Of a DNA stretch of 64,000 bases, positions 49,303 to 59,800 are shown piece after piece; within the stretch, counting starts at the first letter, position 1; the number at the start of each line of letters is the position of its first letter. This stretch comes from Candidatus Phycorickettsia trachydisci. GTDB lineage: Bacteria; Pseudomonadota; Alphaproteobacteria; Rickettsiales; Rickettsiaceae. The translations under genes and the position numbers were made by a program. Location: positions 1,116,001-1,180,000 of the forward strand of contig NZ_CP027845.1 in assembly GCF_003015145.1 (NCBI RefSeq). The letters are read 5' to 3'. The notes below the pieces were generated by a model. It searched no databases. It was given only the letters and a program-made list of their open reading frames with translations, and was not told the origin of the DNA.

Positions 49303-49557
49303 TTAATAGTGATATCTACATTGTAAGATATAAATAGTAGAATCTTTAACGGTATATACTAATCTATGCTCATGATTTATTCTTCTTGACCATAATCCCG
49401 ATAAAGTATGCTTCAAGGCTTCAGGCTTGCCTATACCATGAAAAGGATTTCGTGTTATATCTTTAATAATCTGATTAATTTTAACTATAATTTTTTTATC
49501 ATGTTCTAAAAAATAGACATAATCCTCCCAAGCGTTTTTATGAAATAATATATCCAT
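49303..49557 (-). CDS. yoeB: YoeB-family mRNA interferase toxin
   Basis: The 84-residue protein matches YoeB in length and in all catalytic positions: Glu46, Arg65, and the C-terminal His83-Tyr84 (RYHY). YoeB cleaves mRNA in the ribosomal A site. The start overlaps the yefM stop by one base, so the toxin is translated after its antitoxin. It appears functional. Confidence 0.95.
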   Translation of the reverse strand: MDILFHKNAWEDYVYFLEHDKKIIVKINQIIKDITRNPFHGIGKPEALKHTLSGLWSRRINHEHRLVYTVKDSTIYILQCRYHY

Positions 49558-49808
49558 TATTCAATATGCTGGGGTATAAAATTTTTATCTTCTTTCAAAT
49601 CATCCATTGCTTTGCTTAACCTTTGAGCATTTTTTATGCCTTTAAGTAAATAGGCAGTTTCTTCTAAAGCATTGTAATCATCCAAAGACATTATCACTAC
49701 TGATTTCTGTTTTTGTCTAGTAATAATAACTTGATCATGATTTTCACAAACCTCATCCATGAGAGTCGCTAAGCTCTTACGAGCTTTTGTGTAAGATATA
49801 GCTTCCAT
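49557..49808 (-). CDS. yefM: YefM-family antitoxin
   Basis: The 83-residue protein has the Phd/YefM DNA-binding fold at its N-terminus (AISYTKARKSLATLMDEVCE, QVIITRQKQKSVVIMSLDDYNALEET) and a variable C-terminal tail that would neutralise YoeB. YefM also represses the operon with YoeB as corepressor. A GTACATGTAC palindrome lies 32 bases upstream of the start. Confidence 0.93.
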   Translation of the reverse strand: MEAISYTKARKSLATLMDEVCENHDQVIITRQKQKSVVIMSLDDYNALEETAYLLKGIKNAQRLSKAMDDLKEDKNFIPQHIE

Positions 49809-49840
49809 AATATTATATATTTAGTTATGTACTTATAATA

Positions 49841-49850
49841 GTACATGTAC
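49841..49850. promoter_or_regulatory. Candidate YefM operator
   Basis: GTACATGTAC is a perfect 10-bp palindrome upstream of yefM, flanked by further GTAC-like steps (49829-49832, 49849-49852). YefM operators in other bacteria are palindromes around a TGTACA-like core. Binding is inferred. Confidence 0.45.
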
Positions 49851-49915
49851 GTATAATTGTCAATAAGATTAGTATTAATTCCTAAAATTTCCAAAATACT
49901 GAATATTAAAGTAAC

Positions 49916-50347
49916 CTATACTTTTAGATTTTTATTTATTATCCAGTTAGCAAAATTTTTATCAGCTTCTTGATTTTCTTTACCAATGGAAAAATCATAT
50001 ACTTCCTTAATAAAAAAAATTAGTTCTTTAAAGGATGGTGTATATTTTTTGTTTTCCATTTGATCCAAAACAACATCGACACAATCTGAAAATAATCTAA
50101 AATTTGTAATTAAATTTTCTGATTCTGTATAGTCATTTACTGAATCTTCAGATAGTAGAGAATCGATAGAACAACCTAACGCCTCACTTATTGCTTTCAA
50201 AGTTGCAGCACTTGGTTGGAGTGATTTTCCATTTAAAATATTACGTATTGCATTCGTCTTTAAACCAGCCTTTTTTTCTAACCTTGCTATAGAAATATCA
50301 TTTGCTTGAATATATTTCTCTATTGCCTTTTTTATCGCTTCTATCAT
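49916..50347 (-). CDS. XRE-family HTH regulator
   Basis: The 143-residue protein has an N-terminal XRE helix-turn-helix (residues ~15-65: ISIARLEKKAGLKTNAIRNI, then LNGKSLQPSAATLKAISEAL) and a ~70-residue unrecognised C-terminal part. Such proteins repress phage-like, plasmid or toxin-antitoxin promoters. It lies 107 bases upstream of yefM on the same strand. Palindromic repeats occur in the upstream region (50410-50430 and 50686-50720), which may include its operators. Confidence 0.85.
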   Translation of the reverse strand: MIEAIKKAIEKYIQANDISIARLEKKAGLKTNAIRNILNGKSLQPSAATLKAISEALGCSIDSLLSEDSVNDYTESENLITNFRLFSDCVDVVLDQMENKKYTPSFKELIFFIKEVYDFSIGKENQEADKNFANWIINKNLKV

Positions 50348-50421
50348 TTTTGTCTTAAATCAAATAATTTTTTGAGCTTTTGGGTAGAGCAAAAATTATT
50401 TAATTTTATACAAATGTATGA

Positions 50422-50448
50422 TTGACATACATACGTATAAAATATATT
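50422..50448 (+). promoter_or_regulatory. Candidate plus-strand promoter
   Basis: TTGACA at 50422-50427 is a perfect -35 box and TATATT at 50443-50448 a good -10 box, but the spacer is only 15 bases. An inverted repeat GTATG-ATTGA-CATAC overlaps the -35. It could drive the small frame at 50539. Confidence 0.35.
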
Positions 50449-50538
50449 GTTATATATAGTAATATTATTACTACGTGTTTTATGTAACCCATAAACCTAT
50501 ATTCTACAACATAAATTACATACTTAAAAAGGAAATAT

Positions 50539-50661
50539 ATGATAAAAACCCTTCATCAAATATTTTTAAATGTCCTTTCAAATAGTCAGTTATTACTTAA
50601 ATACCTATATCAATCCTTACACTTAAAAAAATTAAAAATAATTTTTTATCCCCTCAGATAG
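50539..50661 (+). CDS. Possible 40-residue small protein
   Basis: ATG at 50539 is preceded by AAGGAAA at a good ribosome-site distance and by a consensus -35 box 117 bases upstream. The frame encodes 40 residues, basic and rich in Leu/Ile (MIKTLHQIFLNVLSNSQLLL and on, ending FYPLR). No family is recognised. The composition would suit a small membrane-active peptide, but the frame is short enough to arise by chance. Confidence 0.3.
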   Translation: MIKTLHQIFLNVLSNSQLLLKYLYQSLHLKKLKIIFYPLR

Positions 50662-50685
50662 CTTTTGAAATCAATGATTTAAGTA

Positions 50686-50720
50686 CTACGTACGTAAACT
50701 ACGTACGTAGATTTTACGTA
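50686..50720. repeat. Short palindromic direct repeats (TACGTACGTA type)
   Basis: CTACGTACGTA (50686-50696) recurs as CTACGTACGTA at 50699-50709, 13 bases on, followed by TTACGTA at 50714-50720. Each copy holds the palindrome ACGTACGT. The phasing is close to 1.3 helical turns. It may be a regulator binding array; nothing else identifies it. Confidence 0.5.
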
Positions 50721-50812
50721 TTTATTAATTATGAGATATTTGAATATTTTTAGAAATATCTTAAGCGCAAAAAGGTTTAATACATAAATGTAGACACTTT
50801 TTGTCTTAGATA

Positions 50813-51132
50813 GGGTCCAGCGGGACAAAGGAACGAAACGCGCAATAGACTAAAATAATTACAAGGTTATTAGACTAAAATCGCAATGAAGGCTTCAATA
50901 TAAGTTTTTAAGCTTATTTTAATAGGCTAAGAGAGGTTTTATTCCTAAATCATAAGAAAACATAGCAGTGCAATAAAAATATGCGTAAAACTAGAAAATG
51001 ATTCATTTACCGAAGTTACGGCATGTTTTTTGACTAAATTTGGTAGGTAATACGATACCTTCTTTCCTGCTACTCTCTCAAGATATAACAGAAATCCTAT
51101 TGCGCGTTTCGTTCCTTTGTCCCGCTGGACCC
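50813..51132. mobile_element. Miniature inverted-repeat element, complete copy in reverse orientation
   Basis: A 320-bp copy of the 13942-14261 element, inverted, with 36-bp ends at 50813-50848 and 51097-51132. Interior order and sequence match the reverse complement of the first copy throughout as far as I could compare, suggesting recent movement. It is fused at its right end to a half copy. Confidence 0.9.
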
Positions 51133-51302
51133 ATATTTTTATTGCACTGCTATGTTTTCTTATGATTTAGGAATAAAACCTCTCTTAGCCTATTAAAATA
51201 AGCTTAAAAACTTATATTGAAGCCTTCATTGCGATTTTAGTCTAATAACCTTGTAATTATTTTAGTCTATTGCGCGTTTCGTTCCTTTGTCCCGCTGGAC
51301 CC
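51133..51302. mobile_element. Half copy of the miniature element, fused head-on to the complete copy
   Basis: These 170 bases match the right half of the 320-bp element, including its right end (51267-51302), in the orientation opposite to the adjoining complete copy. With 50813-50982 it forms a 170-bp inverted repeat around a 150-bp spacer. The half copy begins directly at the outer end of the complete one, so one element probably landed inside another and a deletion followed. Confidence 0.85.
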
Positions 51303-51419
51303 CATATAGAAGAATCATGGAGCAAACCTATTGTGCTGTAAAAAATTTAAGAGAAATATGGAATTATAACCTATATTCGTTATATAATGCGCGTTATACG
51401 CATACATATAAGCGATATG

Positions 51420-52367
51420 TTATTTTTTATCTGCTTTACCCAGCTCTTTAACTTCAGCAACAGATAGACCTGTAATTCTGGAAATTTGATCAAAATCCAT
51501 TCCAGCTTTTAGCATATTACAGACAAATTTCTTTGAAGCTTCTTGTCTACCTTTTTGCTCACCTTTTTGGATGCCTTCTTCAAACCATTTTTGTGCTAAA
51601 GTTCCCATAAGATTATCTGCTGTTTCTTTATCTGTTATATCCACTAGAAGCTCTAGTAAGTTTTGTTGTTCACCTATTTCTAGCTCTTCCACACCATTAT
51701 AGCATAAAATAGCGTATAAAAAATCCTCACCATTCTTTGAAGCATGAATTTGTTTTAATGTTAGTCTTTTTTCCTTCACTAAATCAACAAGCCTGTTTCT
51801 TATATCCACGTATTTCATGAAGAATAACAATGTTCCTCCCCACATGTTTTCTTTTAACTTTTCATCTTCGATTTGAGTCAAATCATCTAATGCAAAAGGT
51901 CCTTCTAATATACTCTTTGCAACCTCAGGAAACTCAAATAATTCATAAAAATGACGGGGAGCATTATGAGGATGAATTCCATTATAAAAAACCAGGGGAT
52001 AGATCAAAGGAAGCTTTTTGACATCAGGATTCTCACGCCTAAATCTATCGCAAATAGCTAACATATATTTTAGCAATCGCATAGCCATCCAATAATCCTC
52101 AGTTCGCTGATGCTCACAAAGAAAATAGATAAAAACTGTTTCTTTGTTTTCTTTTGTAGAACAAGAAAACAGTACGTCTACTATTTGCTTTTGCAGGCTT
52201 TTTTCAACAAAAGTTTCTGGGATTTGTTTGAGAGAATTTAAGTCTACCTTGTTACGTATTGTTTCAGGCAGATGCATTTCGATTACTTCCCTTGCTACTT
52301 CAGGAATAGCAAGACTTTGCTTAAAAAATGAGTCGTGATTTGATCTATGCTTGGATTTATCTCTCAT
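51420..52367 (-). CDS. Rpn-family recombination-promoting nuclease (PD-(D/E)XK, YhgA-like)
   Basis: The 315-residue protein has the RpnA/YhgA-type start (NHDSFFKQSLAIPEVAREVI, HLPE), the active-site region KQIVDVLFSC with VFIYFLCEHQ (D...ExQ form of the PD-(D/E)XK site), and LPLIYPLVFYNG. A flexible tail has charged residues and a short HTH-like end (MDFDQISRITGLSVAEVKEL). Rpn proteins cut DNA and increase RecA-independent recombination; they are abundant in Rickettsiales. It lies 55 bases after the TPR gene on the same strand. Confidence 0.9.
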   Translation of the reverse strand: MRDKSKHRSNHDSFFKQSLAIPEVAREVIEMHLPETIRNKVDLNSLKQIPETFVEKSLQKQIVDVLFSCSTKENKETVFIYFLCEHQRTEDYWMAMRLLKYMLAICDRFRRENPDVKKLPLIYPLVFYNGIHPHNAPRHFYELFEFPEVAKSILEGPFALDDLTQIEDEKLKENMWGGTLLFFMKYVDIRNRLVDLVKEKRLTLKQIHASKNGEDFLYAILCYNGVEELEIGEQQNLLELLVDITDKETADNLMGTLAQKWFEEGIQKGEQKGRQEASKKFVCNMLKAGMDFDQISRITGLSVAEVKELGKADKK

Positions 52368-52422
52368 GAAACTATATATAAATAATAAGACTGATTATAT
52401 CAAAAATGCTGAAATCTCATAC

Positions 52423-53805
52423 CTAATTTGGTTTCTCCAGTCCTATTAAAATTAAGGTTTTGAGTTTATAGATGTCGGGGAAACTATTATCCAGCTGGAA
52501 TAATTTGTCACATGCTTCAAGAGCCTCTTTGTACTTCCCTAATTCATATAGAGCAGTGCTCTTATTGTAGTAACACAGTTTATGCTCTGGGTCTACCTTA
52601 AGTCCCTTCTCACACTCCCTCAAAGCATCTTGATACTTACCAATCCTCATTAATACTAAGCTTATGTTATAGCGATAGTCAGGAGCATTATCTGGATCTA
52701 GTTTGATTGCTTTTTCTGCCTCCCCAATAGCTTCGCGATATTTTCCTAGCTCATATAAACTCTTTCCTTTGTTAATGTAAGGCTCAACATCATGAGGATC
52801 AAGCTTAATGGCTTTGTCAAAATCCTTTATGGCTTGGTGATATTCTCCTAAATGGTATAAAACGACCCCTCGATTGATATAAGCGCTACTATTCTCAGGC
52901 TCAAACTTGATAGCTCTGTTGTAATCAGTAATTGCTTCTTGATACCTGCCTACAGAAGCTAATGCATCAGCTCTTTTGAGATATGCTTCAGCATTTTGGA
53001 AGTCGAACTCAATCGCTTTGCTGTAAGCATCCATAGCTCCATATTTTGAATCTAGCATGGCTAGTGCATCACCCTTAGTAATGTATATCAAGGGATCTTG
53101 TGGATCTATCCTCAGTGCCTGATCACAAACTTCTATAGCTTCTTCACAGTTCCCTAATTGGAATAATGCACTGGCCTTTGTAATATATGGTATAGCACTA
53201 TCGTTTGGATAAAGCGCTATGACTCTATTAAATAAATCAATAGACTCTTCGTAGCGACCTAAGAAAAATAAATTCACTCCCATGTTATTTAAAGCCATCA
53301 GATCTTGGGGCTCTATTTCTAACACCTTGTTGTAATACTCTATAGCTTCCTCTCTTCTGCCCAGATCAGCAAGAATAACGGCTTTATTATAATAGGCTAT
53401 AGCAGATGTTGGATCCAAAGCTATAGCTCTATCACATTCACTCAAAGCCTCTTCAGTTTTCCCTAATTTAACTAAGGAATTAGCTTTATTATGATAGGCC
53501 TCAGCATCACTTGGATCCAGACCTATCGCAATATTGTAAGCATCTATTGCTTCTTTATTTCTATCCAAGCTAAAAAGAGTGATACCTTTTATGATATGCT
53601 TTTTAGGGTTTTCAATATCTTTAGCGATAAGTTCATTACACATCTTTAGGGCTTCATTACATTTACCCTGAGCCATAAGATCCATTAATTTCAGCAAATC
53701 ACTATCAGGGCTTTGCGACATTATCTCTTCTAAGTGTTCACACTGCTTTACAATTTCTTGTTCTAAATCTTTTTGTAAAAGGGATAAGGTCTGTTTTAAA
53801 GCCAT
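52423..53805 (-). CDS. TPR-repeat protein (460 residues)
   Basis: After ~35 residues of coiled coil the protein is about 11-12 canonical 34-residue TPRs in register (for example YHNKANSLVKLGKTEEALSE, AYINRGVVLYHLGEYHQAIK, CDRAIALDPT). These repeats are much more regular than those of the 1893-residue protein. No signal peptide or enzyme domain. It lies 59 bases after the relaxase gene and before the Rpn gene on the same strand, so it may be carried with the conjugative module, but such TPR proteins are common stand-alone genes in this group. Confidence 0.88.
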   Translation of the reverse strand: MALKQTLSLLQKDLEQEIVKQCEHLEEIMSQSPDSDLLKLMDLMAQGKCNEALKMCNELIAKDIENPKKHIIKGITLFSLDRNKEAIDAYNIAIGLDPSDAEAYHNKANSLVKLGKTEEALSECDRAIALDPTSAIAYYNKAVILADLGRREEAIEYYNKVLEIEPQDLMALNNMGVNLFFLGRYEESIDLFNRVIALYPNDSAIPYITKASALFQLGNCEEAIEVCDQALRIDPQDPLIYITKGDALAMLDSKYGAMDAYSKAIEFDFQNAEAYLKRADALASVGRYQEAITDYNRAIKFEPENSSAYINRGVVLYHLGEYHQAIKDFDKAIKLDPHDVEPYINKGKSLYELGKYREAIGEAEKAIKLDPDNAPDYRYNISLVLMRIGKYQDALRECEKGLKVDPEHKLCYYNKSTALYELGKYKEALEACDKLFQLDNSFPDIYKLKTLILIGLEKPN

Positions 53806-53864
53806 AAAGTCGTATCAATATCAATAACTTAAGTATAACTGCTCTTTTCTAGTAATCATAGAAA

Positions 53865-56800
53865 TTAATGATGTAGTTTAAGAGTATGAGTAACAGTTAG
53901 TTCATGTTGGATACGGTGCTGCTCTTCCAAATGATGCATTAAAGCTTCATGAGCTAAACGATTGGCTATTTCCTCCTGATGATGATTATGATCTATGTGA
54001 TGATCATGGTGGTTATGATCATTATGTAGATGATCGTGTAGCATATGATCACGGAAGGCTCTGCCTAGGTTACGATTCATCTCTTTGAAGTGATCATGCT
54101 CTATATCTAGTTCCTTGTGATGATCTAATCCATGACTTATAGCTTTATCAAGGTGTTGATGCTCTTCTTTGGCGATATCATGCATTATTTCTAGACGTTT
54201 TGTTGTCAGGCTACTCATACCATGTTTTAAACCATAATCTGCTATCTGTTCCGCTACGCTTTGACCTATGTCTTTATTTTCTTTACTTATCTCTTTAACA
54301 AAATGGTTCTCATGAGCTTGCTCTAGCATTTTACCAAAATCTTTTTCCATATTACGATCTCTAGGATCACTTCCCATTTCACGAACCCGGGTTTCATATT
54401 CTATCTTTTGCCTTATTTCTTGTAGTAAGAGCTTATTATTTGGCCCTTTTTTGGAATAAAACCTTTTGAAAGAATCAGGATCGTTTGCTATTTGCTCATA
54501 ACTCAAGGCTTCATACTCATAAGCTATGTCCTTTATATCATGAGCTAAGCGTTGGTATATCTCTACTTTTTGCTCTTCTGATAGAGGCATATTATTATTC
54601 TTTAAAGTAGCCTCAAAGACATGCTCCGTGGCGATATCTCTGATAATATCTTTATTCAAACGAGGATGCTTGAACTGCTGTAATTCTTTACGTAAGGCTT
54701 TAAGCTCATCTCTAGGATCTAGCAATTTCTCCAGCTTATGCTCTAATTCTAGAGATATCTCTTTTGCCTGCTCCTTGATTTGCTTGACGCAATAATCTTT
54801 ATCATGAATGCTCACTAACTCCTTGATATTCTCTTTGGATAAATGCTCTGGCAACTTATCAGCCAAATCCCATTTCTCTGGAAGACCTAGATTCTTTACA
54901 TCAACGATTGATACTTTATCACCACTATAATTTTCTAATACTGATAACCTCTCATGTATTATCTCAGCAGCCTTAACACCCGGCGCATCATTATCTGGCC
55001 ATATAACTACCTGCTTACCATGAACACCACTCCAATCAACCTTATAAGCTGAGTTCGATCCCCCTATCCATGAAATCACATTCATCTCTGGGAATAAGGT
55101 TTGCGCTATGTCAGCCGTCTTCTCGCCTTCTACAATCAACACTGTCTTATTATCACGCAACTTTTCTAAGCCGTATACTAACTTCTGATCGGTAAAAGCT
55201 TTCAACGCCACTTTTGCTTTATTCTCCTCTTGATCATATAGGTAAGCCACTGGTAACACCTGCTTCTTACCGCTTTGCCTATCTATTAACCTTGCAGCAT
55301 AACCCAAAATATTCCCTTGATCATCACAATATCTATGCAAAGCTTCTAACTTATTAGCAGAGCATAGATAACCAAAACGCTCTTCAAAAGCTTCTTTTGT
55401 CAGTTCTTCATTAAAGGTTATTGGAACTAAGCGCTGCTCTTGCTTTACTTCCGGCTCTACTGGGTGCAACTCTGCTTTTTTAATAAACGTAGCATTAAGC
55501 CCCGCACACCCTACCTGATCAGCTACTATTTGTAAGCTATGTACCTTATCAACTCCAGCACCCTTTTGTACAAAATGGAAGATATTACCAGACTCGCCTG
55601 TAGAGAACCTGATCCATAAACCATTATCTAAGTTCATATTTAAACTTCCATAGCTAATACTAGAACCATGAACTCTAATATTCTCCTTACCATCAACTAT
55701 ATTGCCAGCATACTGCCTGAAGAGGCGCTCATAATCACTTGATCTTAGCTGCTTTACGACATCATCAAACTTAAGTACCTCTTGCTTGATTTCAAAACGA
55801 TTCTCTATGCCTAACAATCTATCCTTATCAGCTATCTTTTGACGAGCAATACATTCCAAGGTTTCTAAGCTATCACGGTCAATTTGCTTATTTTTTAATT
55901 TTTGTAGGTTTTGTAAAGTTTTAGTACTCAAGTCATGGATTTGCATTACAAAAGCCTTGTGATCCAAATCCTTTATTTTAGCTTGATAACCACCTTTTGA
56001 TATTTCTGTCTTTAGGGCTTCAATCTCAGACTCTAATTTAAAGATGCTTGATATAGAACTAGCAACACCTTGACTTAATTCATGAGCCCTAACTCGATCC
56101 ATAGTCCTTATGATTTTGCCTATACCAAAACCTCTGTATGTTCCAAGTACCTCAGGATCGTGGTTAACCATATCTATAGCCTTATCACCTTCTACTTTTT
56201 GTAATTTTTTGAACTCACTTAATATCTCATTAGCTCCCTCTTGATAAATATTATTTAAATTACCCAGTTCTCCTTGTTTTTTACCTTGCAAGATCTTTAT
56301 TTGTTGCTCCTTATCATTTAGCTCCTTTTTAAGATTAAAGTAACTAGATTTATGTTCTATGAACTTTTCACAAATTTTTACCCTTTCATTCAAATAGATA
56401 TCAGCAAGCCTCGCTATATTTTCCTTGCTAACACCCTTGCTCAAACGATTAACGATCCTATCTCTTTCTTCAGTCAAATCACCTTTCAAACACCCTTCAA
56501 ATAACCCCCTAGCTTTAACAACTCCTTGCCAACCCTCTTTAGACGTTATATCTACCCATAAGTCCTTCAGCTCTCTCTTATATTCAAAGAACAAATGAGT
56601 ACTTGGGTATTCCAATGATTCCTTACTATACCAATCAGCTATACGTAAAACCAAATCATTTAATCCATTTTGAACACTTTTATACCTCCAAATATTTTTA
56701 TACAAAGTGTTAGCTTGCTTAAACTTCACCTCTTCCACCAAACCAGATAAGGCGTTATCATCAACAATACCACTTCCAAGCAATAAGGACTGCCATTTAC

Positions 56801-59800
56801 CTAAATCAGCTTTCCTTTCTAATATTTCTGGAGAGATTTTTAAACTATTCATGAACTTATAATCCTTTTTAGAAGCAAGCAACTTCTCCATATTACTCAC
56901 CTCCAAAGACAGCTTTTCTATTTTTGTCCCCAAGCCTTTTTTATCCATTAAATCATTATGAGCTATACAACTATCTTGATTATCAGAAGCTAGACGCATG
57001 CTATCTCCAATATTTACAGCCAATCTTTTTGCTTCTTTTCTTTCTTCATCTGACCCATACCAACCAAACTTACCTCTAAATTCACCCAAAAGCTGCGGAT
57101 TTTTATTAACCATCTGAACCAATCTTTTTGCTCCATATTTCTTCTGAAGCTCATCCCATTGATCATGTATCTTATGATATGCATCTTTATATACACGCTG
57201 TAAATAAGACATATGAGAGGATATATAATGATTTAAATACCTTAACTTTAATTCTTCAGCTTCATGCTCTACTTGCAAACTATGTAGCTCCGTTTCCTTA
57301 GCCGCTAACTTATCTATCAAATCATCCTGATGCTCTAACCATTTTTGAGTCAAATCTAAAGCGCTTTCTTTCCAGTTACTACTTACCAGCCTAAAATGCT
57401 TAACATCCAAATTTTTCTCTTTATTACCAGCATGAACCTCCAACAATCCCTTACTAACTCCAGCAACCTTAAGCAGCCGATTATGCTTATCAAAATCAGC
57501 AAGTATCATACTAGCCGCAGCTTTTCTTAAAGCTACCTTATGGGTAAAGCTATCCATGTTGTCATAAGCGCTAGACTTAGGAACAAATCCTTTTTCTGCA
57601 ATCTGCGTCTTTTTCCATTTATTAAACAGCTCCACCTCTTCTTTAACTTCAGCCTTAATTCCCAAATAATGCTGGATATTCTTTGCCTCTACAGACTCAA
57701 AATCATGGTCTATAACAAGGCCACTTGTACTATCTAGACTTAACGTACTAGCTAACTTTTTCACAAGTTCTACAAATTTAGCATCTTGTAAAACGCTTTT
57801 GATCTTTAAATCCTCTTCGTTAACGTAAACAATCAGGCCCTTCTCATGACGGGTTATCATTACATTAAAAGCTTCGTACCTTAGACCCTTCTCATGAACA
57901 ACGTAAACATATTCATAAGTACCTCCTTGACCTTTGTAAGCAGTTATTGCATACCCATAACTTATATCCTTATATTCCTTTGTATTGATCGTAACCAGCT
58001 TACCCGTACTCAGCTTCACCTTAACATCCGCATATCTCCCGCCTGAATACTCATCAAATTCCTTAATACCATTGATCACCCCAACATCTCCATTGATTAC
58101 GCCTAAATCCTTATCATTCTTTCCAAAAACCACCTGCTCACCTACAGCAAAGCTCATCCTCCTAGATCCAACCTTCACCTGCTTATCCTGGGCATCTAAA
58201 ACTTCTAAAGACTTAAGCTCAGATCTAATCATCTTGTTTAATGCATTCACCTCCTTATTTGTATGAGCAAGTATCACCATCTTCTTATTCAAACCTAAAT
58301 ATTTACCCTCTCCATCCTCAACAAGCTCCGCATACTTACTGACGTAATCAAGCACTAAATTCTCTCTAGCAACCACCCTACTAGACGATAGCTTAAACAC
58401 TCCCTGCTGACTTAAAACCTCTATAGCCTCCTCTATCTTCTTATCAGCCATCATCTCAGCTGCTTTACTGTGCTGTGGATTCTTCATCCTCTTAACTTGA
58501 TTAAGCTCAAACACATCTGCTATCTCAATTAGCTTACTAGCAGCACCATGTTCTTTAATAGCAGCAAACTGATTCACATCACCTAAAGCTATAACCTTAG
58601 CTCCTTTCTCTGCAGCTTTACTTAACAGATAACCCATATCACTTAAAGACACCATAGACATCTCATCTATAATCAGTACATCTCGAGAGCCAAAATCTAT
58701 CGCCTTACCATCCTTCTCAAGCCAATCCCATCTAGTCTTCATATGAGCTATTGTCTGAACTTGCATATCAGTAATTTCATGCAAATTTTTACATGCAGCA
58801 GCAGTTACCGCAGTTCCCAACACTCTATATCCAAGCTTCTCATATTCCTTTGCTATTGTCTTAGCAATAGTAGACTTACCAGCACCAGGCAACCCTTGAA
58901 CAATAGCTAAATCACTTGACTCAAGCACCCCCTTGACAACAAATTCTTGCTGCACGCTTAAGCCCTCATCAATCTTTCCACCTTCAGGCACAGCAATCAT
59001 ATGACCATACCTACTCTTTAGCTCATTTGCAGCTCTAACTAACTCCGCTTCCTTCTCAACTTGGCGCTTTCCAGCATACATAGCCTTACCACCAAAGCCT
59101 CTATCACTAACCCTCACAAGCTTCTCTGAGTTCATAATACCCTCAACACCACGCACCAACTCTTCTTCTTCTGATATAGTAAGCCTGCCACCACAACTCT
59201 CAAACAATACCCCCTTAAACCCCTTAACAATATCATCTCTATTAAAGACACCCTTGCGGCTTTGAAGCATGTCTATAAGCATCTCAGGATTTTCACGAAT
59301 TACTTCCAAATTAGCCAGTCTTACCTGCTCGTTATAAGCCTGAACTCGCATCACCCTAGCAATATGACGAATCTTACCTTCATGCTTTGTTGCAACCAAA
59401 TCTATACCCCTATCCTTAAATGAAGCAGCCGATACCTCCATATCAAATCCCTTGATACTCAATTCCTTATTCAAACATTTCTCCCAAGCCTTTCTCCATT
59501 CAAATATCTTCTGCTTACTATTCCAATCTCTATTTTTACCACCAAATACCACCTCCCCTTCTTTATCAAACTCCAAATCTCTCATTGTCATCAACAAATG
59601 TGCATGAGGATTATCTGGATTATCATAATGCACAGCTACGTCCACAACCATTCCATCTTTAGCCAAAACTTCCTTAGCAAAATTAACGGCTAGCTCTATA
59701 TTTTCTTCCTCACTTAATTCCTTAGGCAATGCTATTACTATCTGCCTTCCAAGCTGAGCATCTTTCCTAATCTCTGAATCTTCAGTCCTTTGCCACAACT

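Noticed and set aside
51386-51407. Terminator after the Rpn nuclease gene
   Set aside because: An ATGCG/CGCAT inverted repeat is present, but the pairing is imperfect and no T-run follows.
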